A stretch of DNA of 64,000 bases from Providencia stuartii (lineage in GTDB: Bacteria > Pseudomonadota > Gammaproteobacteria > Enterobacterales > Enterobacteriaceae), in contig UGUC01000002.1 of the NCBI GenBank assembly GCA_900455155.1, forward strand, positions 310,001 to 374,000, given 5' to 3'. Of the stretch, positions 21,340 through 31,417 are shown in pieces (the stretch's first letter is position 1; every line of letters begins with the position of its first letter). The position numbers and the translations under genes are program-made. Below the pieces are notes generated by a model. It was given only the letters and a program-made list of their open reading frames with translations. It was not told where the DNA came from and made no database searches.

Positions 21340-21581
21340 TTTTATAGCCTGAATTGAAGAAATAAACCCAAAGTATAACCCGATGTTTGTTGCAGACAAG
21401 TTAAATACTCTTTTTTGTGCGGATGGATCCGGAATTTGCCAACCTGTTTCCCAATTTTATGGCATAATGGTTTTTTAAACAGTAGTTTTTGCGAGCGCCT
21501 TCGTAAGCATATATTGTTTAATTCGATGTTATTGACCTACTTGGTTATCCTATATCTTCTAATGTGAACAGCAGTGAGCCT

Positions 21582-23694
21582 ATGTCCCTGTCAAATAAAA
21601 TGAAAGAACATATAACCCAATGGTACAAAGGGTTATCACAGCACATTGACGGGTTCGTATCCCGCGCGCCTCAGCGCCAAATGATTGCTGAAGTTGCTAA
21701 AAATTTGGCGGACGAAGAAGGGCGGCATTTGGTTATTGAGGCTCCTACAGGGGTTGGTAAAACATTATCTTATTTGATACCGGGTATTGCTGTTGGCCGA
21801 GAAGAAGGCAAAACATTGGTTGTCAGTACTGCGAATGTTGCATTACAAGATCAAATATTCAGTAAGGATCTGCCCTTACTCAGTAAAAATTATTCCTGAT
21901 CTTAAATATACAGGGGCTTTTGGGCGAGCACGCTATGTGTGTCCACGCAATCTGGAAGCAATCTGTGCCGCAGAAGGCGAACAAATTGACTTAATGTTGC
22001 TGGTGGAAGATAAAACCGAAATCGCAAACAGTGAAGAGAGAGCGATTTGCCAGCAGCTACGTAATGATTTTCATAGTTTTGCATGGGATGGCTTACGGGA
22101 TCACCATAAGCGTGCTTTTAGCGATAGCTTATGGCGTAAGGTCAGCACTGACAAAATGAACTGCTTAGGCCGTAATTGCCAATTTTATCAGCGTTGTCCC
22201 TTTTTTATTGCTCGGCGGGAAATTGAAGATGCGGATGTGGTGGTTGCAAACCATGCGCTGGTGATGGCGGCAATGGAAAGCGAATCGGTATTACCAGATC
22301 CTAAAAAACTCCTCTTAGTACTGGATGAGGGGCATCATGTGCCTGACGTAGCAAGGGATGCGTTGGAAGTGGAAGGCGAGATCACACTCGTTCAATTAAC
22401 AGCACAGGTGGATAATTTTCTTCATCATGTGGGGGCAATATCTCGCTCAGTTTAGGCCTGCCAAGCCGCCAAAATTAGCGAACCCAGAGCGGTTACAGCA
22501 GCACGCGGAAAAGTTAAGAGAAGCATTTCGTGATTTTTCGCTACTAACCAACGCATTATTACCAGAAACCTCAAAGGATAATGAGTACTTATTTCCGATG
22601 GGGCTGTTGCCTGAGGCAATGCAGCTATGTTGCCAAGAACTTTTTCAAACTGACCGACGGGCTAAGAGGGTTAGCGGAATCAATTCTCAATGATTTAACC
22701 GAGCAAACGGCTAAACAGGATATTGTTCGCTTACATCGCTCTATTCTATTAACTAGCCGAGCAATGGGCTATTTTGAAAATATGGCGAAATTATGGCGGT
22801 TAGCGTCAATTGACCAAACATCAGGAGCGCCAATTTCGAAATGGCTTAGCCGTCGTTATGAGAAAAACCAGTCTCGTTTATTTCTGCACTGTGCTGGGAT
22901 ACGGGTTAGTGAGCAATTACAGCAGCTATTATGGCGCAATGTGCCACACATCGTGATCACATCAGCGACGTTACGCTCACTTAATAGCTACTCTCGTTTT
23001 CAAGAATTGAGTGGGTTATCAGAAAAAAGTGATGACCGTTTTGTGACGCTGTCTTCACCCTTTAATCATATTGAACAGGGAAAACTGATTATTCCTCAAA
23101 TGAAGTACGAACCAACTATCTCGAATGAAGAGCTGCATTTAGCGGAGATGGCAACGTATTTCCGGCATCAATTAGAAAAAGGTACTCATCGAGGTATGCT
23201 AGTGTTGTTTAGTAGCCAGCGAGCGATGGAAGGGTTTCTGGAACATGTAAAAGATTTACGCCTACAATTGTTAGTGCAAGGGGATCAGCCCGCGTTATCG
23301 GTTAGTTGAAACCCATTGTGACAGGATCAATAAAGGGTTAACCAGTGTACTGATAGGGTTGCAGTCATTTGCGGAAGGGCTTGATTTAAAAGGTGAGTAT
23401 TTAACACAGGTACATATCCATAAAATCGCTTTTCCACCGGTGACTAACCCCGTGATTATTACTGAAGGTGAATGGTTAAAATCGCTTAAACGTTATCCGT
23501 TTGAAGTACAAAGTTTACCAAGTGCATCATTTAATTTGATTCAACAAGCAGGAAGGTTGATCCGTAGCCATGAATGCTATGGTGAGATTGTTATCTATGA
23601 TAATCGATTGATCACCAAAAATTATGGTAAGCGGTTGCTGAACGCATTACCCGTGTTCCCGATTGAACGGCCGGCTATGCCAAGCGGTACGTAA
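21582..23694 (+). pseudogene. dinG: ATP-dependent DNA helicase DinG, four frame breaks
   Basis: SOS-regulated superfamily 2 iron-sulfur helicase that unwinds R-loops and D-loops. Start taken as ATG at 21582 (MSLSNKMKEHITQWY). Walker A APTGVGKT, the four cluster cysteines (YVCPRN, NCLGRNC, RCPF region), LDEGHH box, SATLRSL and the C-terminal QAGRLIRS motif VI are all present but in alternating frames. Extra bases sit in A5 at 21885, G5 at 22431, T5 at 22641 and C3 at 23289. Removing each restores a full-length protein of about 703 residues. All four are +1 insertions in homopolymers. Confidence 0.92.
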
Positions 23695-23730
23695 CGTTAA
23701 CGTCTTTCTTAATAGTAATAATAACAATAA

Positions 23731-23750
23731 GGCCACACATTAGTGTGGCC
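23731..23750. terminator. Shared dinG/dps terminator hairpin
   Basis: GGCCACAC (23731-23738) and GTGTGGCC (23743-23750) with an ATTA loop, between the convergent dinG and dps. On the minus strand it is followed by a T-rich tract, which suits dps. Confidence 0.8.
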
Positions 23751-23785
23751 AAGAGGTCAATCAACGTTGACTATTTTTATCGACA

Positions 23786-24289
23786 TTACTCAATATTAGC
23801 TTCTAAGAACCATAAGAACTTATCGAGGTCGCGTGATGCCGCAGTAAACATATCCGCGGTATCCTCATCTTCGACTTCATCGATAGCTTTACGAATATCG
23901 TTAGCCACAACCGCATAACGGTCTGCTAATGCTTTTAGGTGATCTTGAACATCGTGGATATCAATTGGATAAGCTTCTAACGATGTAAATTTATTGACTT
24001 GCTGAGTCGTACCAATTGCAACTCCACCAAGTTGTACAGCACGCTCAGCAAATTCATCAAGGTGCTCAACTAAAGTGGTACGGAAGCCATCTAGCATTTC
24101 ATGTACGGCAATAAAGTTACGACCGCGCATATTCCAATGTGCTTGTTTGGTCATTAAAGAAAGATCAGTAAAATGGATGACCATAACATTCAAAATATTG
24201 ATAGACTCTAATTTAACGCTATCCTCAACATCATTGCGGGTATATAAAAGATTTGCTTGAGGTGCTTTTACTAATTTAGCTGTACTCAT
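23786..24289 (-). CDS. dps: DNA starvation/stationary phase protection protein Dps
   Basis: Ferritin-like dodecamer that binds DNA and oxidises Fe(II) with H2O2. The 167-residue intact protein carries the inter-subunit ferroxidase block KQAHWNMRG...[22 protein letters not shown] with the conserved His, His, Asp and Glu. The lysine-containing N-terminal tail ([11 protein letters not shown]) matches the DNA-binding tail of E. coli Dps. Neighbour rhtA is conserved in E. coli. Confidence 0.97.
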   Translation of the reverse strand: MSTAKLVKAPQANLLYTRNDVEDSVKLESINILNVMVIHFTDLSLMTKQAHWNMRGRNFIAVHEMLDGFRTTLVEHLDEFAERAVQLGGVAIGTTQQVNKFTSLEAYPIDIHDVQDHLKALADRYAVVANDIRKAIDEVEDEDTADMFTAASRDLDKFLWFLEANIE

Positions 24290-24501
24290 AATCTTCCCCT
24301 TATAAGTAATTAATTATTCAATAATCTGTTTCTGTTAATTAATATAAAACAACAGAACCAACTTGTCATAATGCAATATTCTATTACTTTGATAGGTAAA
24401 ATTGATAACGGCTTATAATTAAATAAACGCTTAATAAATATTACTATAGGATTAATAGCTAATATTTCAATGATATTAACAGAAAGTTTACCAATAAATA
24501 A

Positions 24502-24536
24502 GGTTAATAAAGAAAATGTTGTTAACTTTATTAACC
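24502..24536 (-). terminator. Terminator-like hairpin after rhtA
   Basis: GGTTAATAAAG (24502-24512) and CTTTATTAACC (24526-24536) pair perfectly over 11 bases, 44 bases after the rhtA stop. On the minus strand the stem is followed by TTATTTATT. Confidence 0.65.
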
Positions 24537-24579
24537 TTTATACAAATTAAATAATAAAGAAATTTCTTCCTCTATTTAT

Positions 24580-25506
24580 TTAAGAAACCTCTTCTATTTT
24601 TGTTTTAGGGCGTGCTGTGGATGTTGAGCCTATTGAGGCACAAACAATACATAATAGTGCTAACCATTGAGTAACGGTTAAATGCTCTTGGAGGAAGACA
24701 ATTCCAAGGAATGCCCCCATACAAGGCTCAAGGCTCATCAAAGTCCCGAAGGTTTTTGCTGGAAGTCGGGTAAGCGCTATCATCTCTAAGGTATAAGGAA
24801 AGGCTGTAGAGAGAACAGCAACAGCCAACGCCAACGGCAAAATAGCAGGGTCAAACATGACCTCAACACCTGTCTGCATTAACCCAATAGGGAAAAAGAT
24901 CAAGGTTGAAATAAAGGAGCCTATTGCTACGGTTGCGGCACCATAACCTGCGCCAGCCCGTTGGCCAAAAATAATATAGATCCCCCAACAAACGCCCGCA
25001 CCAAGGGCATATAAGGCACCGACAAGATCTAGGCCATTAATATCATCACCGATAGGCAATAAAAAGAGCAGCCCAACGATGACCAACGCTATCCATAAAA
25101 AGTCAATGGGGCGGCGGGATGAAAACATTGCGACAGCCAGTGGCCCTGTAAACTCAAGTGCTACCGCGATCCCAAGTGGAATTCGTTCTAAGGATAAATA
25201 AAACAAATAGTTCATGGTCCCCAAAGAAAGACCATAAGTTAACAGGGGAATAAGAGAGTTTCGCCTAAACTTTAATCGCCAAGGTTTAAAAATGACAAAT
25301 AAAATAATGGTCGCAAGCAATAAGCGTAGCCCAGTCACTCCTGGTGCACCGATAACAGGAAACAGTGTTTTAGCTAGAGATGCTCCGCTCTGAATTGAGG
25401 TCATTGCCAGTAATAGCAATCCCACGGGTAATAGAGGAAAGGCACTCTTTTTAGTATCGGCAGACATGGATCGTTGAACCTCAGAAATACGTAATAAAAT
25501 CAGCAA
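24580..25506 (-). CDS. rhtA: Threonine/homoserine exporter RhtA
   Basis: Inner-membrane exporter of the DMT/EamA superfamily, 308 residues, ten hydrophobic helices in two EamA repeats. LPVGLLLLAMTSIQSGASLAKTLFP near the start and the LALSRLP-like ALTRLPAKTFGTLMSLEP block match RhtA. A shorter start is the internal ATG at 25467 (MSADTKKS), which gives 295 residues, the usual length, and is a strong alternative. Confidence 0.92.
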   Translation of the reverse strand: MLILLRISEVQRSMSADTKKSAFPLLPVGLLLLAMTSIQSGASLAKTLFPVIGAPGVTGLRLLLATIILFVIFKPWRLKFRRNSLIPLLTYGLSLGTMNYLFYLSLERIPLGIAVALEFTGPLAVAMFSSRRPIDFLWIALVIVGLLFLLPIGDDINGLDLVGALYALGAGVCWGIYIIFGQRAGAGYGAATVAIGSFISTLIFFPIGLMQTGVEVMFDPAILPLALAVAVLSTAFPYTLEMIALTRLPAKTFGTLMSLEPCMGAFLGIVFLQEHLTVTQWLALLCIVCASIGSTSTARPKTKIEEVS

Positions 25507-25830
25507 AAAAATGGCTGATTATTCTTCAATAAAAGAAAATTTTGACAAAGAAAATGTACGTGCTGACTATTAACAACTCAGGTACATAACATAAGCGGTG
25601 ATTATGACATAAATTTAACATGGATAATATGTATTTATAAAATAGAGAGCACGATAAAACATAGCATTTAATATTTATTTTGTTGACTATATACCCCATG
25701 TGTAGGCGCTTTAATTAATTTTAGACAGAGTTTTATATGTTGATGAGGGCGGGATGAGAATGTGTGTTGAGCTTATCCTTATGTAACGTATAATTATTTT
25801 CCATAAAAACGCGATAAAAACGAGGAAAAA
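25507..25830. other. Divergent spacer between rhtA and the LOG-family gene
   Basis: AT-rich, no gene seen. It holds a good sigma-70-like promoter for the plus-strand gene: TTGAGC (25767-25772) and TATAAT (25789-25794) 16 bases apart, with GAGGA before the ATG at 25831. Confidence 0.6.
25767..25794 (+). promoter_or_regulatory. Sigma-70-like promoter of the LOG-family gene
   Basis: -35 TTGAGC and consensus -10 TATAAT with a 16-base spacer, 37 bases before the start codon. Identified by eye. Confidence 0.6.
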
Positions 25831-26406
25831 ATGAGAAAAATTAACAGTATTGCCGTTTATTGTGGTTCCAGCATGGGAGCTAATGAAGTTTATAAGCAAC
25901 AGGCGATTAAATTTGCAGAAGAAATGGTCAAGCGCAATATTACTTTAGTTTATGGTGGGGCAAGCGTTGGTATTATGGGCACGGTGGCCGACACTATTTT
26001 ATCTCAAGGTGGTCAAGCAATTGGAGTTATTCCTTCACTACTTGAAGAGCGTGAAATTTCTCATAAAAATCTGACTAAATTGTATAAAGTTGACACGATG
26101 CATCAACGTAAAAGTAAGATGATTGAGCTTGCCGATGGCTTTGTTGCTCTACCTGGAGGTTACGGCACTCTTGAGGAATTTAGTGAGGTGTTCACTTGGA
26201 GTCAAATAGGGCTACACACTAAGCCTTGTGGGCTATTTAATATTAATAACTATTGGCAGCCACTAATTGATATGACGAACAAAATGGCTGATGAGGCTTT
26301 TTTACAGGAAAAATATCGCCATATGGCGATAGTTGAAAATGATCCAGCAGCACTACTCGATCGTTTTGAAACCTATCTTGCGCCATCGGTTAAAACTTAT
26401 GATTAA
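25831..26406 (+). CDS. LOG-family nucleotide 5'-monophosphate nucleosidase
   Basis: The 191-residue protein has GGASVGIMG at about 46-54 and the LOG signature PGGYGTLEE at about 109-117, with a preceding MHQRK catalytic block. LOG (Lonely Guy) proteins hydrolyse cytokinin riboside or purine nucleoside 5'-monophosphates to base and ribose phosphate. In bacteria the physiological substrate is usually unknown. It is followed after 17 bases by an acetyltransferase gene and probably co-transcribed. Confidence 0.85.
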   Translation: MRKINSIAVYCGSSMGANEVYKQQAIKFAEEMVKRNITLVYGGASVGIMGTVADTILSQGGQAIGVIPSLLEEREISHKNLTKLYKVDTMHQRKSKMIELADGFVALPGGYGTLEEFSEVFTWSQIGLHTKPCGLFNINNYWQPLIDMTNKMADEAFLQEKYRHMAIVENDPAALLDRFETYLAPSVKTYD

Positions 26407-26423
26407 ACTTCGGTGAGGTATTT

Positions 26424-26882
26424 ATGATCCGCTGTGCAGTAAAACACGATATTGAAGCTGTGCTGTCTCTCTATGAGCTGTTATTTACTGAAATGGCAGC
26501 GCTTGATAGTGAAAGAATGCAGCCTGCTAAACAGATGAGAGATTTTGTTGAAAATACCATCAGTGATGAAAACTTTCATTTGCTCGTGGCGGAATATGAT
26601 GGGCAAGTTAAAGGCTTTTGCATTGCTCAAAAGCAAACGGCACCGCCTTATAATTGTATGGTTCCTCGGCAATTTGCCTATATTTTTGACCTTGTCGTAT
26701 CTCCCGAGTTGAGAGGCCAAAAAGTGGGGCATCAATTAATTGAGCAAATGAAAACATGGGCAAAAGACAATCAATTAAGCCATTTAGAGCTTACTGTGTT
26801 AGCACAAAACCATAAGGCAATTAAGTTTTATGAGAGAGAGGGGTTAACAGAAATCACGCGTACCATGGGAATTAAGTTATAA
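26424..26882 (+). CDS. GNAT family N-acetyltransferase
   Basis: Single GNAT domain of 152 residues. The acetyl-CoA-binding motif A reads LVVSPELRGQKVGHQL at about 92-107, followed by LTVLAQNHKAIKFYEREGL, the usual motif B. Substrate unknown. RBS GAGG precedes the ATG. The pairing with a LOG-family gene may be functional but nothing in the sequence says how. Confidence 0.85.
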   Translation: MIRCAVKHDIEAVLSLYELLFTEMAALDSERMQPAKQMRDFVENTISDENFHLLVAEYDGQVKGFCIAQKQTAPPYNCMVPRQFAYIFDLVVSPELRGQKVGHQLIEQMKTWAKDNQLSHLELTVLAQNHKAIKFYEREGLTEITRTMGIKL

Positions 26883-26891
26883 AATACCATT

Positions 26892-26920
26892 GATGGTCTA
26901 ATAATAAATATTAGGCCATC
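26892..26920 (+). terminator. Hairpin after the acetyltransferase gene
   Basis: GATGGTCTAATA (26892-26903) pairs with TATTAGGCCATC (26909-26920), with one G-U pair, 10 bases after the stop. Confidence 0.55.
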
Positions 26921-27237
26921 ACGACATTATAAATAAATTCTATCTTTTATTATCGCGATATTAAGTTGCCTTAGCGAGCAATATTTTTATTTAGAACTTA
27001 AAGTTCATCATACGACTTTTTAATTCCATTTATTATATCGCCATAATAGCAATAATAAGTATTGGTATATTGTGGCATAACCGATAAATGCTTACCTCGT
27101 TTGATTATATACAGGGCTGGATGGATTACTATTCATCTAGGGTGATGCAATCAGTACAAGATCTAAGCGAATGATTGTGGCATAATGCGCCGCTATTTGG
27201 TTGGGTATCCTCGACATCGTAAATTAAAGGCATAGAA
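26921..27237. other. Spacer upstream of ybiT
   Basis: No gene seen. ATTGTGGCATAA occurs twice, near 27067 and 27174; the copies could be part of two tandem -10 regions. The second is followed by ATGCG and lies about 55 bases before the ybiT start. Confidence 0.4.
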
Positions 27238-28837
27238 GTGTTACAGACAAGCAATATCACTATGCAGTTTGGCAGTAAGCCGCTGTTTGAAAATATTTCC
27301 GTTAAATTCGGAACAGGGAACCGTTATGGTTTAATCGGGGCAAATGGCGCCGGTAAATCGACATTTATGAAGATATTAGGGGGCGATCTTATACCAACTG
27401 CGGGGAATGTGAGTACCACTGACCCTAATGAGCGCATTGGTAAACTTCGTCAGGATCAATTTGCCTTCGAAGAATACACAGTGCTTGATACTGTCATTAT
27501 GGGGCATGTTGAGCTATGGAATGTAAAACAAGAGCGCGACCGTATTTACGCACTTCCTGAAATGAGTGAGGAAGATGGCTACCGCGTTGCTGATCTTGAA
27601 GTCGCTTACGGTGAAATGGATGGCTACAGTGCGGAAGCTCGTGCGGGTGAACTGTTACTCGGTGTGGGCATTCCTGTCGAGCAGCATTACGGCCCGATGA
27701 GTGAAGTCGCTCCAGGTTGGAAATTACGGGTACTGTTGGCTCAAGCACTGTTCTCAGATCCCGATATTTTGTTACTCGATGAACCAACCAACAACTTGGA
27801 TATTGATACTATTCGTTGGTTAGAGCAAGTGTTGAACGATCGTAATTGCACTATGGTCATTATTTCCCATGATAGGCACTTCTTGAATACGGTTTGCACG
27901 CATATGGCTGACTTAGATTACGGTGAATTGCGTTTGTTCACGGGTAACTATGATGAGTATATGATTGCTGCAACACAAGCCAGAGAGCGCCTACTTGCAG
28001 ATAATGCGAAGAAAAAAGCGCAAAATTGCCGAATTGCAATCCTTTGTGAGTCGCTTTAGTGCGAATGCTTCAAAATCAAAACAGGCCACTTCTCGAGCAC
28101 GTCAAATTGATAAAATTCAGCTTGAGGAAGTTAAAGCTTCTAGCCGTCAAAACCCATTCATTCGTTTTGAACAAGAGAAAAAATTATTCCGTAATGCCCT
28201 TGAGTTGGAAGGGGTGACGAATGGTTATGATCAAGCTCCGCTGTTTAAAAACTTAAATTTATTACTTGAAGTAGGGGAAAAAATGGCGGTTATCGGTGCG
28301 AACGGTATCGGTAAAACCACATTTTTGAAAACACTCGTTGGCGAACTTCCTCCTAAGAGTGGTACGGTTAAGTGGTCTGAAAATAGTGCTATTGGTTATT
28401 ATGCACAAGATCATGCAGAAGACTTCGAAACAGATCTGACCGTTTTTGACTGGATGAGTCAGTGGAAAAGTGAAGGCGATGATGAACAAGCGGTTCGCAG
28501 TGTTTTAGGACGCTTACTCTTCACTCAAGATGACATCAAGAAAAAAGTATCAGTACTGTCGGGGGGTGAGCAGGGTCGCATGTTATTTGGTAAGCTAATG
28601 ATGCAACAACCAAATATCTTAATTATGGATGAACCAACCAACCACTTGGATATGGAATCTATTGAGTCCTTAAACCTAGCCTTAGAGCTTTATAAAGGCA
28701 CATTGATTTTTGTCTCTCACGACCGTGAATTTGTCAGTTCATTAGCAAGTCGTATCTTAGAAATCAAAGAAGATAAAGTCATTGATTTCAAAGGAACTTA
28801 TGATGAATATTTGAAGAGCCAAGGTGTGATTGAATAA
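27238..28837 (+). pseudogene. ybiT: ABC-F family translation-associated ATPase YbiT, one frame break
   Basis: Cytosolic ABC-F protein with two ATPase domains and no membrane part; members act on the ribosome E-site. Start is GTG at 27238. Domain 1 has GANGAGKST and Walker [12 protein letters not shown]; the linker has the [10 protein letters not shown] segment; domain 2 has GANGIGKTT, signature LSGGEQGRM and MDEPTNHLD. An extra A in the run 28022-28025 breaks the frame in the linker; without it the protein is about 532 residues, matching E. coli YbiT closely. Probably intact in the real genome. Confidence 0.93.
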
Positions 28838-28864
28838 GTTTACTGGCGTCAGATAGTCAATGGA

Positions 28865-28887
28865 AGACCTAGCTTTAAGCTAGGTCT
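28865..28887. repeat. Palindromic repeat, copy 1
   Basis: AGACCTAGCTT and AAGCTAGGTCT flank one T, a perfect 11-base-arm palindrome starting 28 bases after the ybiT stop. Two related copies lie at 38297-38311 and 38964-38984. It could be the ybiT terminator but no T-run follows on the plus strand. Confidence 0.6.
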
Positions 28888-29819
28888 GAGATGACTGAAC
28901 CTGCAATTTAAATGGCATCGTTACCTGTTTTAGATAGGTTAAATTACCCAATAAAGTAGGTAATATTAAAAAATTAGTGAAATTTGCAGCAAGCCCTCGA
29001 CCCGTTTTGGCGTCTTCATGTGGTTTCGTCAACCGAAAATGACATTCAGTGCCGCTAGGGTTATTTTCGGCTCTCCATTACGAAATACTCAAAAACGCAT
29101 TTCCTCAAGTAATACGCATTCAGCTTAACCCAACTGACAATATCGTTTTCACTAAACATTTCCCGCGAGCAGTTTTAATGGCCTGTGACCACATAATGTA
29201 ACTTTCTACTTTGGTAGCGAGTGCTAGAGGTAGTGGCTCCTCTGAGAGATATCATTAAGTTTATATAACTCAATATTAAGCGATATATGGTGGTCTCAAT
29301 ATAAAACATGTGCTGTATTAGGAAATAGCCTCAGAGCCATTGTCATTAATTTATTAATTTAATTTATTTGTATAAAATATCTTTTCAATGTCTTATATCC
29401 CTATAAATTAAGTCGATATTAACATGTTATTGTATTTTAATAAGAAGTAGTTAAAAAATGAGTAAATAGATGTACATGATTTACAATTGACTTTTTACTC
29501 ATAATTTGATGGTTAATTGTTGAGCAGTTATAACTTAAATGACCAAAAATATGCCTTATTTTTATAATATATATCGTCATAAAATCACCAGAAGTGAGTA
29601 ATTGTGGTGATTATCATCTCCCAATAAAGACCATCAAAATTAGATCATCATAACTCATTGTAATCAAATGAGATTATTTTTTTGTATTGATGGTTTTTTT
29701 TATATTTAGATAAAGTGAGATTTTCACAGGTATTTAAATAATAAATTAAATTCGTATAATTATCGCGACAAAAGGAAGTAGTAAGTATTAGTCTTAAATA
29801 TCAGGAGTGGAGACGCTAT
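28888..29819. other. Long gene-free leader upstream of the fimbrial operon
   Basis: About 930 bases without a credible gene. The block 28985-29240 is less AT-rich and contains a perfect 8-base inverted repeat CCGAAAAT/ATTTTCGG (29033-29040 and 29063-29070); its origin is unclear and it may be a remnant of a mobile or repeated element. From 29250 on it is strongly AT-rich, with inverted repeats ATGAGTAAA/TTTACTCAT (29458-29466, 29494-29502) and CTCATT/AATGAG (29654-29672), and several GATGGT/ACCATC half-sites. These could be regulator or H-NS sites. No site-specific recombinase gene is present, so promoter inversion is not supported. Confidence 0.5.
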
Positions 29820-30146
29820 ATGCATATAGAAAAATTTAATTATTCTAGCACCAATGATGGTAAGTCTATTACAAAGATAGTTGGTGCCTCCATGAAAAGA
29901 GCAAGAAGAGAAAAGGGATTATCTGGATATGAAATTGCAGTTAAATTAAATATCTCTCAACAACAAATCTCGAGATATGAAAGGGGAATTAATCATATTA
30001 GTGTCGATACGCTATTTAATTTTATATTAGCGCTAGATATTAGTTATGAAATTTTAATTCAATATATATTAGAAGAAATGAAGTTAAGTGATATTTATAT
30101 ATTAGATATTAACAATGCCAGTAGGAATGACTTTTTAGTTATATAA
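29820..30146 (+). CDS. MrpJ-like helix-turn-helix fimbrial regulator
   Basis: A 108-residue protein with an XRE-type HTH at about residues 23-80: ASMKRARREKGLSGYEIA, LNISQQQISRYERGINHIS. The SQQQISRYE recognition-helix sequence is typical of MrpJ-type regulators encoded in Proteus and Providencia fimbrial operons, which repress flagellar genes when fimbriae are made. It is preceded by CAGGAG and lies 142 bases before the major pilin. In the Proteus mrp operon the regulator is last; here it is first. Confidence 0.85.
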   Translation: MHIEKFNYSSTNDGKSITKIVGASMKRARREKGLSGYEIAVKLNISQQQISRYERGINHISVDTLFNFILALDISYEILIQYILEEMKLSDIYILDINNASRNDFLVI

Positions 30147-30287
30147 ATTCTTTTTATTTAAAATCATATGTAAGAATAAACATAATATCCATATTGGATA
30201 TTATGTTTATTTTCTCAATGGGAAATAAAACGAAACAATACCCCTTATTATAATGGGTATCTATTATCTTATTTTATAGAGGCAGTT

Positions 30288-30804
30288 ATGAGTAAAAAAA
30301 ATTATTTTAGCAGCATTAATTTCCGGGGTAATGAGTTCATCCGTTTTTGCCGCAGGAAGTGGCACGGTATCTTTTCAAGGTGAAATCATTGATGCTCCAT
30401 GCGGTATCAGTGCTGACACTGCTAGCCAAATTGTACCAATGGGTAAAATCTCCAATGCTTCATTAGCGGATGGTGGTAAATCTACTGCACAAAATTTTAA
30501 TATTCAATTAGTTGATTGTGATGTTAGCACACTGAAAACAGTTGATGTTTCTTTTACTGGCGGTGCAATTGGTACTGATAGCGATATGTTAGCGATACAA
30601 GGTTCAGCATCAGGTGCAGGTGTTGTGGTTATAGGCATGAATGGTGAAAAAGTGAAATTCGATGGCTCATCGGTCACTAACCAAAACCTACTAACAGGTC
30701 GAAATACACTGAACTTTTCTGCTTATTTACAAGGATTAAGTGGCCAAGCGATTGTTCCTGGTGATTTTACCGCAGTATCTAATTTCTTATTAGAGTACAA
30801 ATAA
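30288..30804 (+). CDS. Major fimbrial subunit (type 1/MrpA-like pilin), frame break near start
   Basis: Exported chaperone-usher pilin. ATG at 30288 follows AGAGGCAGTT; an A8 run at 30294-30301 shifts the frame, A7 restores a signal peptide MSKKIILAALISGVMSSSVFA and a 171-residue precursor. Mature features: GSGTVSFQGEIIDAPCGIS with the first cysteine, second cysteine in QLVDCDV, and the C-terminal donor-strand-receiving motif ending FLLEYK. First structural gene, hence likely the major pilin. As written, translation starting at 30288 would not give a pilin, so the A8 run is either a base-calling error or an off-phase contingency tract. Confidence 0.9.
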
Positions 30805-30849
30805 TACTTGAAAAGTATTGATATTTAATTTTGAACATAGGACTTCAGT

Positions 30850-31380
30850 ATGAAAGAAAATATGTATTATACCACTATGGCCTTCTTGATTTCTGGAGTC
30901 CTTTCATTTGCACATGCTGATGAAGAAACAGGGTTGTTAACTATTCAAGGAGAAATTACAGATGCAGCATGTGCAATCGCAACAGGCTCGAAAGAACAAT
31001 CTATTGATTTAGGAACGATTCCTATAAGTTTAATTAAACAAGATGGCAAAGGTCCGGAAAAAAGTTTTTCAATTCATCTTATTAATTGCAATTTAATAAG
31101 ACATAACAGCCAGAATCAATTATGGAATGCAGTTGAATTAACTTTTGATGGTCCATCTGAAGATAATATTTTTTCAATTTTTGGCGATGCTCAGGGTGTG
31201 GGGTTATCTTTAAGAAATTCGAGCGATATAAATATTATTCCCGGTAGGCCAGTATCAAAAATAGATATTACTCCACCATCAATGAGATTGGATTATCATG
31301 TGAGATTAGTCTCCAATACCAAACCATTACAATCAGGGTCTTATTACTCTGCGATTCGATTCAAACTTGAATATTATTAA
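30850..31380 (+). CDS. Fimbrial subunit (MrpB-like)
   Basis: A 176-residue pilin-domain protein with a signal peptide (about residues 1-23), LLTIQGEITDAACAIATGS with the first cysteine, a second cysteine in HLINCNL, and a C-terminus ending FKLEYY. It lies between the major pilin and the usher, as MrpB does in Proteus. Probably a minor pilin or a terminator of assembly. Confidence 0.85.
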   Translation: MKENMYYTTMAFLISGVLSFAHADEETGLLTIQGEITDAACAIATGSKEQSIDLGTIPISLIKQDGKGPEKSFSIHLINCNLIRHNSQNQLWNAVELTFDGPSEDNIFSIFGDAQGVGLSLRNSSDINIIPGRPVSKIDITPPSMRLDYHVRLVSNTKPLQSGSYYSAIRFKLEYY

Positions 31381-31417
31381 AAATCATTGATGAAATTATT
31401 TAATTAGGGATGCTTAT

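Noticed and set aside
29458-29502. Possible invertible promoter element ahead of the fimbrial operon
   Set aside because: The 9-base arms are only 27 bases apart and no recombinase gene is present; true invertible elements in mrp-type operons are longer with longer arms.
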